Origin: Bog-473 sp963777485
GTDB taxonomy: Bacteria > Actinomycetota > Acidimicrobiia > Acidimicrobiales > RAAP-2
Direction of reading: 5' to 3'
Assembly: GCA_963777485.1 (NCBI GenBank)
Contig: CAVZQP010000002.1
Location: 930,001-994,000, forward strand
DNA: 64,000 nucleotides
Below the pieces are notes generated by a model. That model worked only from the letters and a program-made list of their open reading frames with translations, did not search any database and was not told where the DNA came from. Both the position numbers and the translations under genes were made by a program. Positions 26,003 to 34,746 of the stretch are shown piece by piece (position 1 is the stretch's first letter; every line of letters starts with the position of its first letter).

Positions 26003-26545
26003 ATGACCGATACCGAAACCGATGCCGCGACCGACACTGCGGGCTCGGAACAGAGCGCGCAGGACTTCCAGCAGATCTTCTCCGTGGACGACCCGCTCGA
26101 TGTGCTCTGGGTCAAGGCCTACCAGGGCGAGGTTCTCGGCGAGGTGCTGTTCGACCGCATGGCCGATCAGATCGACGACGAGGGGCACAAAGCCAAGATG
26201 CGGGTCCTCGCCAAGCTCGAACGCCGCACCAAGGAGTCGATCGCACCCGCCCTCGAGCGCGCCGGGCTGTCGATCGAGCCCGATCCCGAATCGTTGAGCA
26301 CGGCCGAAACGCTCTCGGGCGCAGCCACCACGCCGTGGAAGGACCTCCTCGCCACGTTCGAGCCCATCACTTCGCAGTTCTGCGCCATGTACCGGCGCAT
26401 CGGCGAGCTCGACCCGTCCGAAAGCGAGACGTCCGAGCTGCTCGTCGCGCACGAGCTCGCGCTCCGTAACTTCGCCCGTGCCGAGATCGCAGGCGAGACC
26501 ACCACGTCGCTCGACCAGATCAACGCCCTGGCACACATGCAGTAA
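26003..26545 (+). CDS. Uncharacterised all-alpha protein, possibly ferritin-like
   Basis: The protein is 180 residues, acidic and strongly helical by composition. It has an N-terminal Thr/Asp-rich tail and no signal peptide. The central part (VKAYQGEVLGEVLFDRMADQ and DDEGHKAKMRVLAKLERRTK) has spaced Glu and His residues as in ferritin-like four-helix bundles, and a second helical pair follows near residues 110-165. I cannot assign a family firmly. ATG 26003 lies 7 nt after TAGGCT (25990-25995), so a leaderless message is likely. It is divergent from the DJ-1 gene and 118 bp upstream of ccmA. Confidence 0.65.
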   Translation: MTDTETDAATDTAGSEQSAQDFQQIFSVDDPLDVLWVKAYQGEVLGEVLFDRMADQIDDEGHKAKMRVLAKLERRTKESIAPALERAGLSIEPDPESLSTAETLSGAATTPWKDLLATFEPITSQFCAMYRRIGELDPSESETSELLVAHELALRNFARAEIAGETTTSLDQINALAHMQ

Positions 26546-26663
26546 CCGGTTCCCGTGGGCGTGGCTGAGCCGACGGGAGGCTCCGGGCGCCCGCAAAAGC
26601 CCCGATCAGCAGCCATGTGGGGTCGCGACCCCGCTTGGAACCCTGGGACCCACCCCCCCTACC

Positions 26664-27410
26664 ATGGTGGCGAAGGCCATGGCCCCCGTTGTTCTCTTCC
26701 GTGCCGCTGTCGCTCTTGCCGGCCGCTTCCCCGCCCTCGCCGGGGTCGACTTGTCCCTTGACCAGGGAGAAGTCGTCGTCGTCGTGGGCCCGAACGGCGC
26801 CGGCAAGACAAGTCTGCTGCGCGCCTGCGCCGGCCTCCTCCCGGTCACATCGGGGGAAGCGTCCGTTCTGGACGTCGACCTGACCGCGGACCACACGGCT
26901 GTACGGCGATTCGTCGGCCTTCTGGGCCATGCCGCCCCCCTCTACGACGAGCTCACCGCGGCGGAGAACGTCCGCTTCGCCGTCCGTGCCCTCGGCCTCC
27001 CCGTGAGAAAGGCCGACCAGGCCCTCGATCGTCTCGGCCTGACCGGCCGCCTTCGCTCGACGGCGGCCGGGCGCCTCTCGGCCGGCCAACGCCGAAGGGT
27101 CGCCCTCGCTGCGCTGGTTGCTCGCAATCCCGCCCTCTGGCTGCTCGACGAGCCGCACGCCGGGCTCGACGCGGGCTCCCGCGCCTTGCTCGGTGACTTG
27201 ATCGGCGAGGCCGTCTCCTCCGGTGCGAGCGTGCTCCTCTCTTCGCACGAGCCACAGCTCTCGGTCCCATTGGCCGATCGCGTCGTGTCGATGGTCGGCG
27301 GTCGCGTCACCGGCGAGGAGCCCGGTGGGCGTCGCGTCACCCTTACCGCGATTCCGGCATCCCTTCCGGAAGCGGCAGCCGGGGACACAGGGGCATTTCA
27401 TGTTGCATGA
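26664..27410 (+). CDS. ccmA: Heme exporter ATP-binding protein CcmA
   Basis: ATPase of the CcmABCD complex, which releases holo-CcmE (heme-loaded chaperone) during System I cytochrome c maturation. The protein is about 248 residues. Walker A is VVGPNGAGKTSLLRAC, the signature LSAGQRRRVALAAL, and Walker B ALWLLDEPHAGLDAG, all in the form usual for CcmA. The start may be ATG 26664 or ATG 26679; TACCAT at 26660-26665 could be the promoter -10 and would favour the second. It is the first gene of the operon and overlaps ccmB by 11 bp. Confidence 0.9.
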   Translation: MVAKAMAPVVLFRAAVALAGRFPALAGVDLSLDQGEVVVVVGPNGAGKTSLLRACAGLLPVTSGEASVLDVDLTADHTAVRRFVGLLGHAAPLYDELTAAENVRFAVRALGLPVRKADQALDRLGLTGRLRSTAAGRLSAGQRRRVALAALVARNPALWLLDEPHAGLDAGSRALLGDLIGEAVSSGASVLLSSHEPQLSVPLADRVVSMVGGRVTGEEPGGRRVTLTAIPASLPEAAAGDTGAFHVA

Positions 27411-28068
27411 CGCCGTGCTGGTCGCGGGCAAGGATCTGCGCATCGAAGCCCGCTCGCGTGTCGCGCTGTGGCAGGTGGTGCCCTTCGCCATCCTCGTGCT
27501 CGTGTTGCTGGCGTTCGCGATCGGCCCTGACCAGGCGGCGCTGCGTCACGCCGCACCGGGGATCTTCTGGGTGGCGCTGCTCTTCTCGACCGTGCTGGCG
27601 ATTCAACGCAGCGTGGCCGTCGAGTCGGGCGAGGGGACGCGCGACGGCCTGCGGCTTTCCGGCATCGACCCGGCCGGCATCTTTCTCGGCAAGGCGGCAG
27701 CGATCGGTTTGCAGCTGCTGGCGCTGCAGCTCATCTTGTGGGCGGGCGTGACGTTCTTGTTCGACGTGCGCGTGCACGTGATCTGGCTCGCCGTGGTCGC
27801 GTGTCTTCTCGCCACCGTCGGCCTCGCCTGCGCTGGCGTGCTCTACGGCGCACTTTCGGCGGGGTTGCGGGTGCGCGACACACTGCTGCCGCTGCTCGTG
27901 CTGCCCGTGTTGGCGCCCGTGCTCCTCGCGGGCTCCAAGGTGTGGCAGGCCGCGCTCGACAGCAACGTGTCCTCGGGCACGCAGTGGCTGAAGATCCTCG
28001 TTCCCTTCGCCGTCGTGTACCTCGTCGTGGGCATCGTCCTCTACGGGCCGCTCCAGGAGGCGGCATGA
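27400..28068 (+). CDS. ccmB: Heme exporter membrane protein CcmB
   Basis: Membrane subunit of the CcmABCD ABC complex, 222 residues with six hydrophobic segments. The N terminus HDAVLVAGKDLRIEARSRVA and the conserved ESGEGTRDGLRLSGID loop (after the second helix) are characteristic. ATG 27400 lies inside the end of ccmA, and the stop overlaps the ccmC start (ATGA), indicating tight translational coupling. Confidence 0.9.
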   Translation: MLHDAVLVAGKDLRIEARSRVALWQVVPFAILVLVLLAFAIGPDQAALRHAAPGIFWVALLFSTVLAIQRSVAVESGEGTRDGLRLSGIDPAGIFLGKAAAIGLQLLALQLILWAGVTFLFDVRVHVIWLAVVACLLATVGLACAGVLYGALSAGLRVRDTLLPLLVLPVLAPVLLAGSKVWQAALDSNVSSGTQWLKILVPFAVVYLVVGIVLYGPLQEAA

Positions 28069-28883
28069 GCACTGTGAACACGAGCGACAGTCCGGTCCGG
28101 TTGCCCTGGCGCCCGCGTTGGCTCGCTGTCGTCGGCATCGGGGCGATCGTCACCACCGCCCTCACCGTCTGGTTGGGGTTGTGGGTCACACCGCCGGACG
28201 AGGTGCAAGGCAATCTGGCTCGGCTGCTCTACATCCATCCGGCGGTCGCCACGGTCGCGCTCTACTGGGCCGGAGGCATCGCGCTGTTGGGCAGCCTTCT
28301 CTATCTGTGGCCGCGGACGCGAGCGTTCTTCTGGGACCGGCTGGCCGCCTCGGCCGTCGAGGTCGGCGCCGTGTTCTCGGCCTTGACGCTCGTGACGGGG
28401 TCGTTGTGGGGCCGCCCGGTGTGGGGCGTGTGGTGGACCTGGGACGCACGGCTGACCTCGACCGCGCTGTTGCTGTTGCTCGAGCTCGGCTACCTGGCCT
28501 TGCGCCGTGTTCCCGCCGACGCGCACATCCGGGCGAAACGATGCGCCGTCGCCGCCATCCTGATCGCCATCGACGTGCCGATCGTCCACTTCTCCGTCGA
28601 CTGGTGGAACACGCTCCACCAGAACGGCACGATCCTCGACCCGGGGTTCAACCTCCACGTGCACGGCTCGATGCTCTGGACCATGCTCCTCAGCTTCGTC
28701 GCCTTCACGTTGATCTTCGTGTGGCTCCTCGCGATGCGCTACCGGATCGAGGTGCTGCAGGACGCGGTGGGGGACCAGGAGCTCGAGATCTCGCTCAGCG
28801 AGCGCTGGAACGAGGACGCTGACCTCGTCGCCGTCGGGGGAGGGCCCGGCGCGCCAGGTGGCGACGAGGGGCGCGGCTCATGA
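28065..28883 (+). CDS. ccmC: Heme-handling membrane protein CcmC
   Basis: Delivers heme to CcmE on the outer face of the membrane. The protein is 272 residues with six hydrophobic segments. The tryptophan-rich heme motif reads GVWWTWDARLTS (about residues 123-134), and conserved external histidines lie in LYIHPAVA and VHFSVDWWNTLHQ. The C-terminal tail of about 45 residues is acidic and glycine-rich. It starts at ATG 28065 with a 4-bp overlap with ccmB and ends with the same kind of overlap with ccmD. Confidence 0.93.
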   Translation: MSTVNTSDSPVRLPWRPRWLAVVGIGAIVTTALTVWLGLWVTPPDEVQGNLARLLYIHPAVATVALYWAGGIALLGSLLYLWPRTRAFFWDRLAASAVEVGAVFSALTLVTGSLWGRPVWGVWWTWDARLTSTALLLLLELGYLALRRVPADAHIRAKRCAVAAILIAIDVPIVHFSVDWWNTLHQNGTILDPGFNLHVHGSMLWTMLLSFVAFTLIFVWLLAMRYRIEVLQDAVGDQELEISLSERWNEDADLVAVGGGPGAPGGDEGRGS

Positions 28884-29032
28884 GCTACGTCGACGCCGGC
28901 TACATCGTGGCCATCGGGGGTTCTTTCCTGTACGGGCTCGGCTTGTTCCTGCGCCGCCGGCGCTGGGAGCGGGCGTTGCGCGTCAAGGAGTCCACCCCCG
29001 ACGAGCGGCCGGCCGCCGCCGGGCAGCCGTGA
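28880..29032 (+). CDS. ccmD: CcmD-like small membrane protein
   Basis: A 50-residue protein (MSYVDAGYIVAIGGSFLYGL at the N terminus) with one membrane segment followed by a very basic RRRRWER stretch, the size and topology of CcmD, which stabilises CcmC-CcmE complexes. Sequence conservation in CcmD is low, so position between ccmC and ccmE is the main argument. ATGA and GTGA overlaps link it to both neighbours. Confidence 0.82.
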   Translation: MSYVDAGYIVAIGGSFLYGLGLFLRRRRWERALRVKESTPDERPAAAGQP

Positions 29033-29544
29033 CCGGCACGACCACCACGCCGAACCCGACCGCGCCGCCTGAGACCCCCGGTGGGCGCGCCGTCACCTCG
29101 GCGCAATCGGCACGCCGTCGCCGGACCAAGCGCCGGCTCGTGCTGGTGTTCGCGCTTCTGGCTGCCGCATTGGTCTTCCTGCTCGTCGAGGGCCTGGGCA
29201 GCTCGCTCGACTACTTCGACACGGTCAACCAGGCGCTCGCTCACCGGGCACAGCTGGGCACGACGACGTTCCGGCTCGAGGGCAACGTTGTGCCCGGTTC
29301 CATCCGCTCCACGGCCACCGGCGCCGACTTCCGGCTCTGCCAAGGCGCCAACGTGGTGGACGTGGTGAACACCAACAACCCGCCGGCCCTGTTCCAGCCG
29401 AACATCCCCGTCGTCCTGGTCGGCCACTTCAACTCGGACACGTCGCGCACGTTCCTGTCGAACACCATCATGGTGAAGCACTCCGCCACCTATACCGCGC
29501 AGCACCCGGGTCGGGTCCGGGCGACCGCGACCTCCGCCTGCTGA
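29029..29544 (+). CDS. ccmE: Cytochrome c maturation heme chaperone CcmE
   Basis: Periplasmic-side heme chaperone, 171 residues. After a Thr/Pro-rich cytoplasmic tail, a basic RRRRTKRR stretch and one membrane anchor (about residues 39-58), the OB-fold domain includes FRLEGNVVPGSIRSTATGAD and IPVVLVGHFNSDTSRTFLSN. The covalent heme-binding site is VKHSATY, with H151 and Y155 in the HxxxY arrangement; it is the histidine form, not the cysteine form known from archaea and some bacteria. GTG start, overlapping ccmD. Confidence 0.92.
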   Translation: MTGTTTTPNPTAPPETPGGRAVTSAQSARRRRTKRRLVLVFALLAAALVFLLVEGLGSSLDYFDTVNQALAHRAQLGTTTFRLEGNVVPGSIRSTATGADFRLCQGANVVDVVNTNNPPALFQPNIPVVLVGHFNSDTSRTFLSNTIMVKHSATYTAQHPGRVRATATSAC

Positions 29545-31679
29545 TGGTCGACGCCCATCTCGGGGCGATCGGGGTCTGGCTCGCCTTCGTCGCCAGCATC
29601 GTCGGCGCGGCCGTCATGGCCTTCGGACTGGCCCGCCCACGCCGCGCCGCGCTCTCGCCCACCGGCGGCAGCGTTGCGCTCAGGGCTGGCGCGGGGGACG
29701 GACGACTGCTCGCTCCCGTAATGCTCGTCGGCGCCCTGCTCGCGGTCGGCGCCATGGAACACGCGCTCGTGACCCACGACTTCGCGCTCGCCTTCGTGGC
29801 CGAGAACAACAGCACGGTGACGCCACTGCTCTACTCCATCACCGGATTGTGGTCCGCATTGGCCGGCTCGATCCTCCTGTGGGGACTCGTGCTCTCCGTG
29901 GTCACGTCGGTCTTCGTGTGGCGCTACCGCCGTCTGGGCCTCGATCCGGTGATCCGCTGGGCGACCTTGGTTCTCTACGTCGTCTCTGCGTTCTTCTTCG
30001 GGCTGATGGTCGGGCCCGCCAACCCGTTCAACACCGCGCAAGGCGTGACCCAGGGCCTCGGCCCCAACTCGCTGCTGCAGGACAACCCGCTCGTAGCCAT
30101 CCACCCACCCCTCCTCTACACGGGGTTCGTCCTCTTCACGGTCCCGTTCGCGTTCGCCATCGGCATGCTTGCGACCGGGCGCGTGGGCGACCGCTGGCAG
30201 ATCGAGTGCCGGCGTTGGACGCTGGTGGCGTTCACGGTCCTCTCGGTGGGCATCGTGCTCGGCGCCTGGTGGTCCTACCAGGTGCTGGGCTGGGGGGGAT
30301 TCTGGGGTTGGGACCCCGTCGAGAACGCCGCCCTCCTGCCATGGTTGTGCGGGACCGCGTATCTCCATTCGGTTCTCGTCCAGGAGCGCCGCGGTCTCAT
30401 GCGGGTGTGGAACCTTTCGCTGTCCATCGCCACCTTCGCCCTTACAATTCTCGGGACCTTTCTCACCCGTTCGGGTGTCATCACGTCGGTGCACGCGTTC
30501 TCCGAGTCGTCGCTTGGCCCGATCCTCATCGGGTTCTTCTTCGCCGTCGTGATCATCGGCTTCGGCCTGATCGCCTGGCGCGGCGACCGGCTGCGCTCAC
30601 CGGGAGGCATCGATGCGCCTCTCGGGCGTGAGGGTGCGTTCCTGCTCAACAACGTGCTGTTCGTCGGCTTCGCCTTCGTGGTGCTGCTCGGCACCGTGTA
30701 CCCACTCCTCTACGAGGCGGTCACGCAGCAGCAGGTCACGGTCGGCGCACCCTTCTTCAACACGGTCGCCGTACCGGCCGGGCTCACGCTCCTGTTCCTC
30801 ATGGCCGTGGCTCCGGTGCTGGGCTGGCGCAAGATCAGCGGGTCGGTGCTGTGGCAGCGCCTCGCCGTTCCGGTGTGGGTGGGCGTCGCCACCGTCGTGC
30901 TCTGCGTAGCATTCGGGCTGCGCGGCACCGCCACGCTGATCGGCTTCGGGCTCGGCGCCATGGCGGGCGCCACCGCCGCCAGGGCCCTGTTCCTGTCCGT
31001 GCGGGCCGCGCAGGTTCGCCACGTTGGGTGGTGGCGTGGCCTGGTCGGGCGGGCCAACGGCGGCATGATCGTGCACATCGGCGTGGTCGTGCTTGCCGTC
31101 GGGGTGATCGCCGCCACGTCGTACCGGCATCAAGCGGAGCTCGCGCTGCACCGCGGCGCGGTGGTGACCTACGACGGGCACCGATTCGAATTCGAGGGGC
31201 TGCGGACCGTGACGTCACCGTCGAGGACGTCGCGGGAGGCGCTCGTCAAGGTCGACAACGCGGTGTTCAAACCAGCCACGACCAGTTTCGGCAGCGCGCT
31301 GCAGGTGGTCGGAACGCCGGCCATCGACTCGGGTTTCTCGGGCGACGTCTACCTGACCTTCGACGCCGTAGGCGGCCTGGGCTCGACGTCCGGGAACCAG
31401 GCGATCAGCAACCTGCCCGCGGGCTCGGTGGCGATCGGGGTTGTGATCGAGCCGCTGGTCGCGTGGCTCTGGGCCGGCGGCTTGCTCATCGGGATCGGCG
31501 GCCTGCTCGCACTGGTGCCCGGGTCGCGACGACGCGCCACCGATCCGGCGTCGGCGCCCTCGGCCATGGTCAACGACGCGCCGATCGGCGATGGTGGCGA
31601 GCACGAACAGGTCAGTGAGCGGAACGAGGAACCGGAGCCGGTGGGCGCCCTCGTCGCACGAGGCCTTCGCCGCGCATGA
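29544..31679 (+). CDS. ccmF: Cytochrome c heme lyase subunit CcmF
   Basis: Core of the System I heme ligase, a large polytopic membrane protein of 711 residues. The tryptophan-rich motif WGGFWGWDPVENAALLPWL lies near residues 250-268. Conserved heme-b ligands are likely the histidines in LVAIHPPLLYTG and TSVHAFSESSLGP. The first half includes NNSTVTPLLYSITGLWSALA, also typical. Start ATG 29544 shares one base with the ccmE stop. The C-terminal tail is acidic and cytoplasmic. Confidence 0.94.
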   Translation: MVDAHLGAIGVWLAFVASIVGAAVMAFGLARPRRAALSPTGGSVALRAGAGDGRLLAPVMLVGALLAVGAMEHALVTHDFALAFVAENNSTVTPLLYSITGLWSALAGSILLWGLVLSVVTSVFVWRYRRLGLDPVIRWATLVLYVVSAFFFGLMVGPANPFNTAQGVTQGLGPNSLLQDNPLVAIHPPLLYTGFVLFTVPFAFAIGMLATGRVGDRWQIECRRWTLVAFTVLSVGIVLGAWWSYQVLGWGGFWGWDPVENAALLPWLCGTAYLHSVLVQERRGLMRVWNLSLSIATFALTILGTFLTRSGVITSVHAFSESSLGPILIGFFFAVVIIGFGLIAWRGDRLRSPGGIDAPLGREGAFLLNNVLFVGFAFVVLLGTVYPLLYEAVTQQQVTVGAPFFNTVAVPAGLTLLFLMAVAPVLGWRKISGSVLWQRLAVPVWVGVATVVLCVAFGLRGTATLIGFGLGAMAGATAARALFLSVRAAQVRHVGWWRGLVGRANGGMIVHIGVVVLAVGVIAATSYRHQAELALHRGAVVTYDGHRFEFEGLRTVTSPSRTSREALVKVDNAVFKPATTSFGSALQVVGTPAIDSGFSGDVYLTFDAVGGLGSTSGNQAISNLPAGSVAIGVVIEPLVAWLWAGGLLIGIGGLLALVPGSRRRATDPASAPSAMVNDAPIGDGGEHEQVSERNEEPEPVGALVARGLRRA

Positions 31680-32248
31680 CCGGGCCCCGCCGCCGTCATC
31701 GGACCCGCTGGGTCGCGGGAGGAGTGCTCGTCGTCCTGGTGGTCTTCGGCATCGTCTTGGCCACGCGTACGCCCCAGGAGGCGACGGCGGTGCAGAGCCC
31801 GCTGCTCGGCCACCGCGCGCCGGCCCTCACCGGTTCGGACCTGACGACGGGGGCGCCGGTGTCCCTGGCGTCGCTGCGTGGGCACTACGTCGTCATCAAC
31901 TTCTTCGCGAGCTGGTGCAACCCGTGCCAACAGGAGGCCCCGGACCTCTCGCGCTTCCACTACCAGCAGACGCACACGATGAACGGCGCCGAGATGGTCA
32001 GCGTCGTGTTCAACGACACGACGTCGACGGCGCGCTCGTTCCTGCGCCAGAACGGCGACCTCTGGCCGTCGGTCAGCGATCCGCACGGCGCGATCGCCGA
32101 GCGCTACGGCGTCACTTCGCCTCCGACGACGTTCGTGGTGAATCCGGCCGGTCGCGTCACGGCGGTCCTCGAAGGGCCGGCCACCCAGAAGAACCTCGAC
32201 ACCTTCCTGACGGCGGCCCGCAAACAGGCTGCGTCCGCCCATGCCTGA
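31676..32248 (+). CDS. ccmG: Membrane-anchored thioredoxin-like protein CcmG/DsbE
   Basis: Reduces apocytochrome c or CcmH thiols before heme ligation, receiving electrons from CcdA. The protein is 190 residues with an N-terminal membrane anchor (about 13-30) and a thioredoxin fold. The active site is FFASWCNPCQQEAP with C81 and C84, and the cis-proline region is SPPTTFVVNPAG. It overlaps ccmF by 4 bp and ccmH by 8 bp. Confidence 0.92.
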   Translation: MTGPRRRHRTRWVAGGVLVVLVVFGIVLATRTPQEATAVQSPLLGHRAPALTGSDLTTGAPVSLASLRGHYVVINFFASWCNPCQQEAPDLSRFHYQQTHTMNGAEMVSVVFNDTTSTARSFLRQNGDLWPSVSDPHGAIAERYGVTSPPTTFVVNPAGRVTAVLEGPATQKNLDTFLTAARKQAASAHA

Positions 32249-32702
32249 ACAGACCACCCGCAACACGGCCAGGGTGCCACTCTGGGCCCGGGTCCTCCTT
32301 CCCCTGCTCGTCCTGGGCGCCGCCCTCCTGATCGGCAGCGGCGTGTTCGACTCTTCGCCCCAGACGGTGGCGCAGCGCGCCGCGGTCATCGAGGCGAACG
32401 TGCGGTGCCCGGCCTGCACCGACCTGTCGGTGGCCCAGTCGAATTCGACGACCGCCATCGCCGTGCGGCATCAGATCGAGAGCATGGTGACGTCGGGAAG
32501 CTCCACCGCCGACATCGACCAGACGCTCGTGTCCGAGTACGGACAGACGATCTTGCTCACGCCGCCCGATTCGGGGGGCATCCCCCTGATCTGGATCATC
32601 CCGTTGGTCCTCGGCGTCGGCGCCGTGGTCTCGGTTGGCGTCCTGTTCTGGCGCCGGAGCCGTGAGTTCGAAGCCCTGCGGGAGCACGAGGTGGTGCCGT
32701 GA
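32241..32702 (+). CDS. ccmH: Cytochrome c maturation thiol oxidoreductase CcmH
   Basis: Presents reduced apocytochrome to the ligase. The protein is 153 residues with an N-terminal anchor (about 16-34), the active-site motif VRCPACTDLSVAQSN (C56 and C59; the usual form is RCxxC), and a second membrane segment near residues 115-136. This matches the short CcmH. Start ATG 32241 lies within ccmG. Confidence 0.92.
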   Translation: MPEQTTRNTARVPLWARVLLPLLVLGAALLIGSGVFDSSPQTVAQRAAVIEANVRCPACTDLSVAQSNSTTAIAVRHQIESMVTSGSSTADIDQTLVSEYGQTILLTPPDSGGIPLIWIIPLVLGVGAVVSVGVLFWRRSREFEALREHEVVP

Positions 32703-33604
32703 CGGCGGACCCCTCGACCTCCATCCGGTCCGGCGGCGAGACGACGCCGGACGAGCGCTGGTATCTGACGGACGAGCAGGACTTCCTGCGCCGCTCGCTC
32801 GACGACGCGCACCGCGAGCACGAGGCGGGCGACCTCTCGGACGGGGACTACGGCGTGCTCGTCACCCGTGACTCGGCCCGATTGGCCGAGGTCGAGGCGG
32901 AGCTGGCCGCGTTGGGGCCGGAAGCAAGCGAGCCCGTAGCGGATCCTGCAACCTCAGCTGGTACCGAGTCGTCCGAAGCCGACTCCGCACCGCGGCCGCC
33001 GATGGCGATGTGGCGCAAAGTGGGCATCGCGGTGTCGTGCCTGTTCATTGCCGCGGGCGTCGTGATCCTCGTCGTCCACTTCGTGCAGGCCCGCCAACCG
33101 GGCCAGGCTTCCTCCGGAGGCATCACCGTCTCCCAGGCCCAGCAGATCGAGCAGCAGCTGGCGCAGGCAGCGTCGCTCGCGTCCGCCGGTGGCGCCAAGA
33201 ACGACCAAGCCGCGCTAATCCTCTACAACGAGGTGCTGTCCACCGATCCGTCCAACCCGGCTGCGCTGGCCGGCGCCGGGTGGCTGATGTGGAACCTCGG
33301 AACCGCGTCGCACGTGGCGGCCTACACCGAGGACGGCCGGTCCGAAGTAACCCGCGCCGTGCGCGTTGCGCCGACCTTCTATCAGGGGCACCTGTACTTG
33401 GGCTTGATCCTGGCCAATGAGGACCACAACGACGCAGCCGCCGTCGTGCAATTCGACCAGTTCCTGGCCGACAACCCGCCCTCGAACGAGCTCCCGGTGG
33501 TCGCGCCCGCGGTCGACCCGTCCTACCTCGCCGTCGGCAAGCCCGTCCCGGCGGCGCTGGCGACCTCATCGACGACCACGACGACCAAGCCGTCAACCCC
33601 GTAG
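32699..33604 (+). CDS. ccmI: CcmI-like TPR protein of the ccm operon
   Basis: The protein is 301 residues. The first part (LTDEQDFLRRSLDDAHREHE and a following helical stretch) resembles the CcmI N-terminal region. One membrane segment (about 104-124) is followed by an exported domain with TPR-like helices (QAALILYNEVLSTDPSNPAA; VTRAVRVAPTFYQGHLYLGL). CcmI/CycH chaperones apocytochromes to the ligase. The protein ends in a Thr/Ser-rich tail. GTG start overlapping ccmH (GTGA). Its last 12 bp overlap the end of the convergent cysteine desulfurase gene. Confidence 0.85.
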   Translation: MTADPSTSIRSGGETTPDERWYLTDEQDFLRRSLDDAHREHEAGDLSDGDYGVLVTRDSARLAEVEAELAALGPEASEPVADPATSAGTESSEADSAPRPPMAMWRKVGIAVSCLFIAAGVVILVVHFVQARQPGQASSGGITVSQAQQIEQQLAQAASLASAGGAKNDQAALILYNEVLSTDPSNPAALAGAGWLMWNLGTASHVAAYTEDGRSEVTRAVRVAPTFYQGHLYLGLILANEDHNDAAAVVQFDQFLADNPPSNELPVVAPAVDPSYLAVGKPVPAALATSSTTTTTKPSTP

Positions 33605-34741
33605 GGCACGCAGGTCGGCGACGACGCGGGCGAAGGCATCCACGAAGGCCGCCCCATCCTCGTCCGTCGACGTCCAGCCCACACTGAGGCGCAGCGAATG
33701 GCTGGGATCGGCCCCCATGGCCTCGAGAACGGGGGACGGTTCGATCGCCTCCGACGAGCACGCTGAGCCGGAGTGCACGGCGACGCCGCCGCGGTCGAGC
33801 CCGATGAGAACGGGCTCTGCCTCGACGCCGTGCACCCCGAGGCAGATGAGATAGGGGAGCCGATCCTCGGGATCGGCGGCGCCGACGACCTCGACGCCGT
33901 CCACGGCGAGCGCGCCGTGCACCATCGTCGCGATCTGCCGACGCGCCACGGCGGCCTCTTCGTCCATGGCGCGGCCGCCCTCGCCCGCCAGTGCCGCCGC
34001 CGCTGCACCGAAGGCCAGAAGCGCGGGTATGGGCTCGAGGCCGCCCCGGCGGCCGCGCTCCTGCGCGCCGCCGACCAGCAGTGGTTCGAATCGGCTGCCC
34101 CGCCGCACGACCAGGGCCCCGGCACCGGGAGCGCCACCGAGCTTGTGCGCGCTCACGCTCACCAGGTCGGCGTCGAGGGCGCCGAGATCTGTCGGCACGT
34201 GCCCACAGGCGGCGGCCGCGTCGACGTGGACGGTCACGCCCGCTTCGCGGCACAGCGCGACCACCTGGTGGACGGGCTGCAGCGTGCCCACCTCGTGGTT
34301 GGCCCATTGACAGTGGACGAGGGCGGGGCGCGGCGTCCCCGTCGCCTGGAGCCGGGTGTGCAGGACTTCGACGTCGAGTCGGCCTGTTCCGTCCACCGGC
34401 AGGGTCTCTACTGGGGCCACGCGGGCGGAGGCGTCACGGACCGCCGAGTGCTCGACGGCCGCGCACAGCACGGGCGCTCCCGGCGCGGCGCGGCAGGCGC
34501 CCCACACGGCTGCGTTGATCGCCTCGGTCGCGCCGGACGTGAAGACGACCTGGCGCGGGGCAGCACCGAGGAGCAGCGCCACCTCCCCGCGTGCCTCCTC
34601 CAGCGCGTCGCGCACGGTGCGGCCTTCCTCGTGCAGCCGGCCTGGATCGCCCGGCGGCAGCGCGGCCCAACGCAAGAGTGCGGCGACCGCCTCGGGTCGT
34701 GCCGGCGTCGTGCTGGCGTGGTCGAGGTAGACGCGAGCCAA
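33593..34741 (-). CDS. Cysteine desulfurase (NifS/IscS family)
   Basis: PLP enzyme that removes sulfur from cysteine for Fe-S cluster or thiocofactor assembly, 382 residues. The PLP-binding lysine is in SVSAHKLGGAPGAGAL, substrate and PLP contacts in FTSGATEAINAAVWG and HCQWANHEVGTLQP, and the catalytic cysteine in VHSGSACSSEAIEPS. The TTG start at 34741, giving LARVYLDHASTTPARPEAVA, is five bases after the stop of the SufR-like gene, so the two form an operon. The longer upstream open frame is within that regulator gene and is not used. Confidence 0.9.
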   Translation of the reverse strand: MARVYLDHASTTPARPEAVAALLRWAALPPGDPGRLHEEGRTVRDALEEARGEVALLLGAAPRQVVFTSGATEAINAAVWGACRAAPGAPVLCAAVEHSAVRDASARVAPVETLPVDGTGRLDVEVLHTRLQATGTPRPALVHCQWANHEVGTLQPVHQVVALCREAGVTVHVDAAAACGHVPTDLGALDADLVSVSAHKLGGAPGAGALVVRRGSRFEPLLVGGAQERGRRGGLEPIPALLAFGAAAAALAGEGGRAMDEEAAVARRQIATMVHGALAVDGVEVVGAADPEDRLPYLICLGVHGVEAEPVLIGLDRGGVAVHSGSACSSEAIEPSPVLEAMGADPSHSLRLSVGWTSTDEDGAAFVDAFARVVADLRALRG

Positions 34742-34746
34742 CGGGC

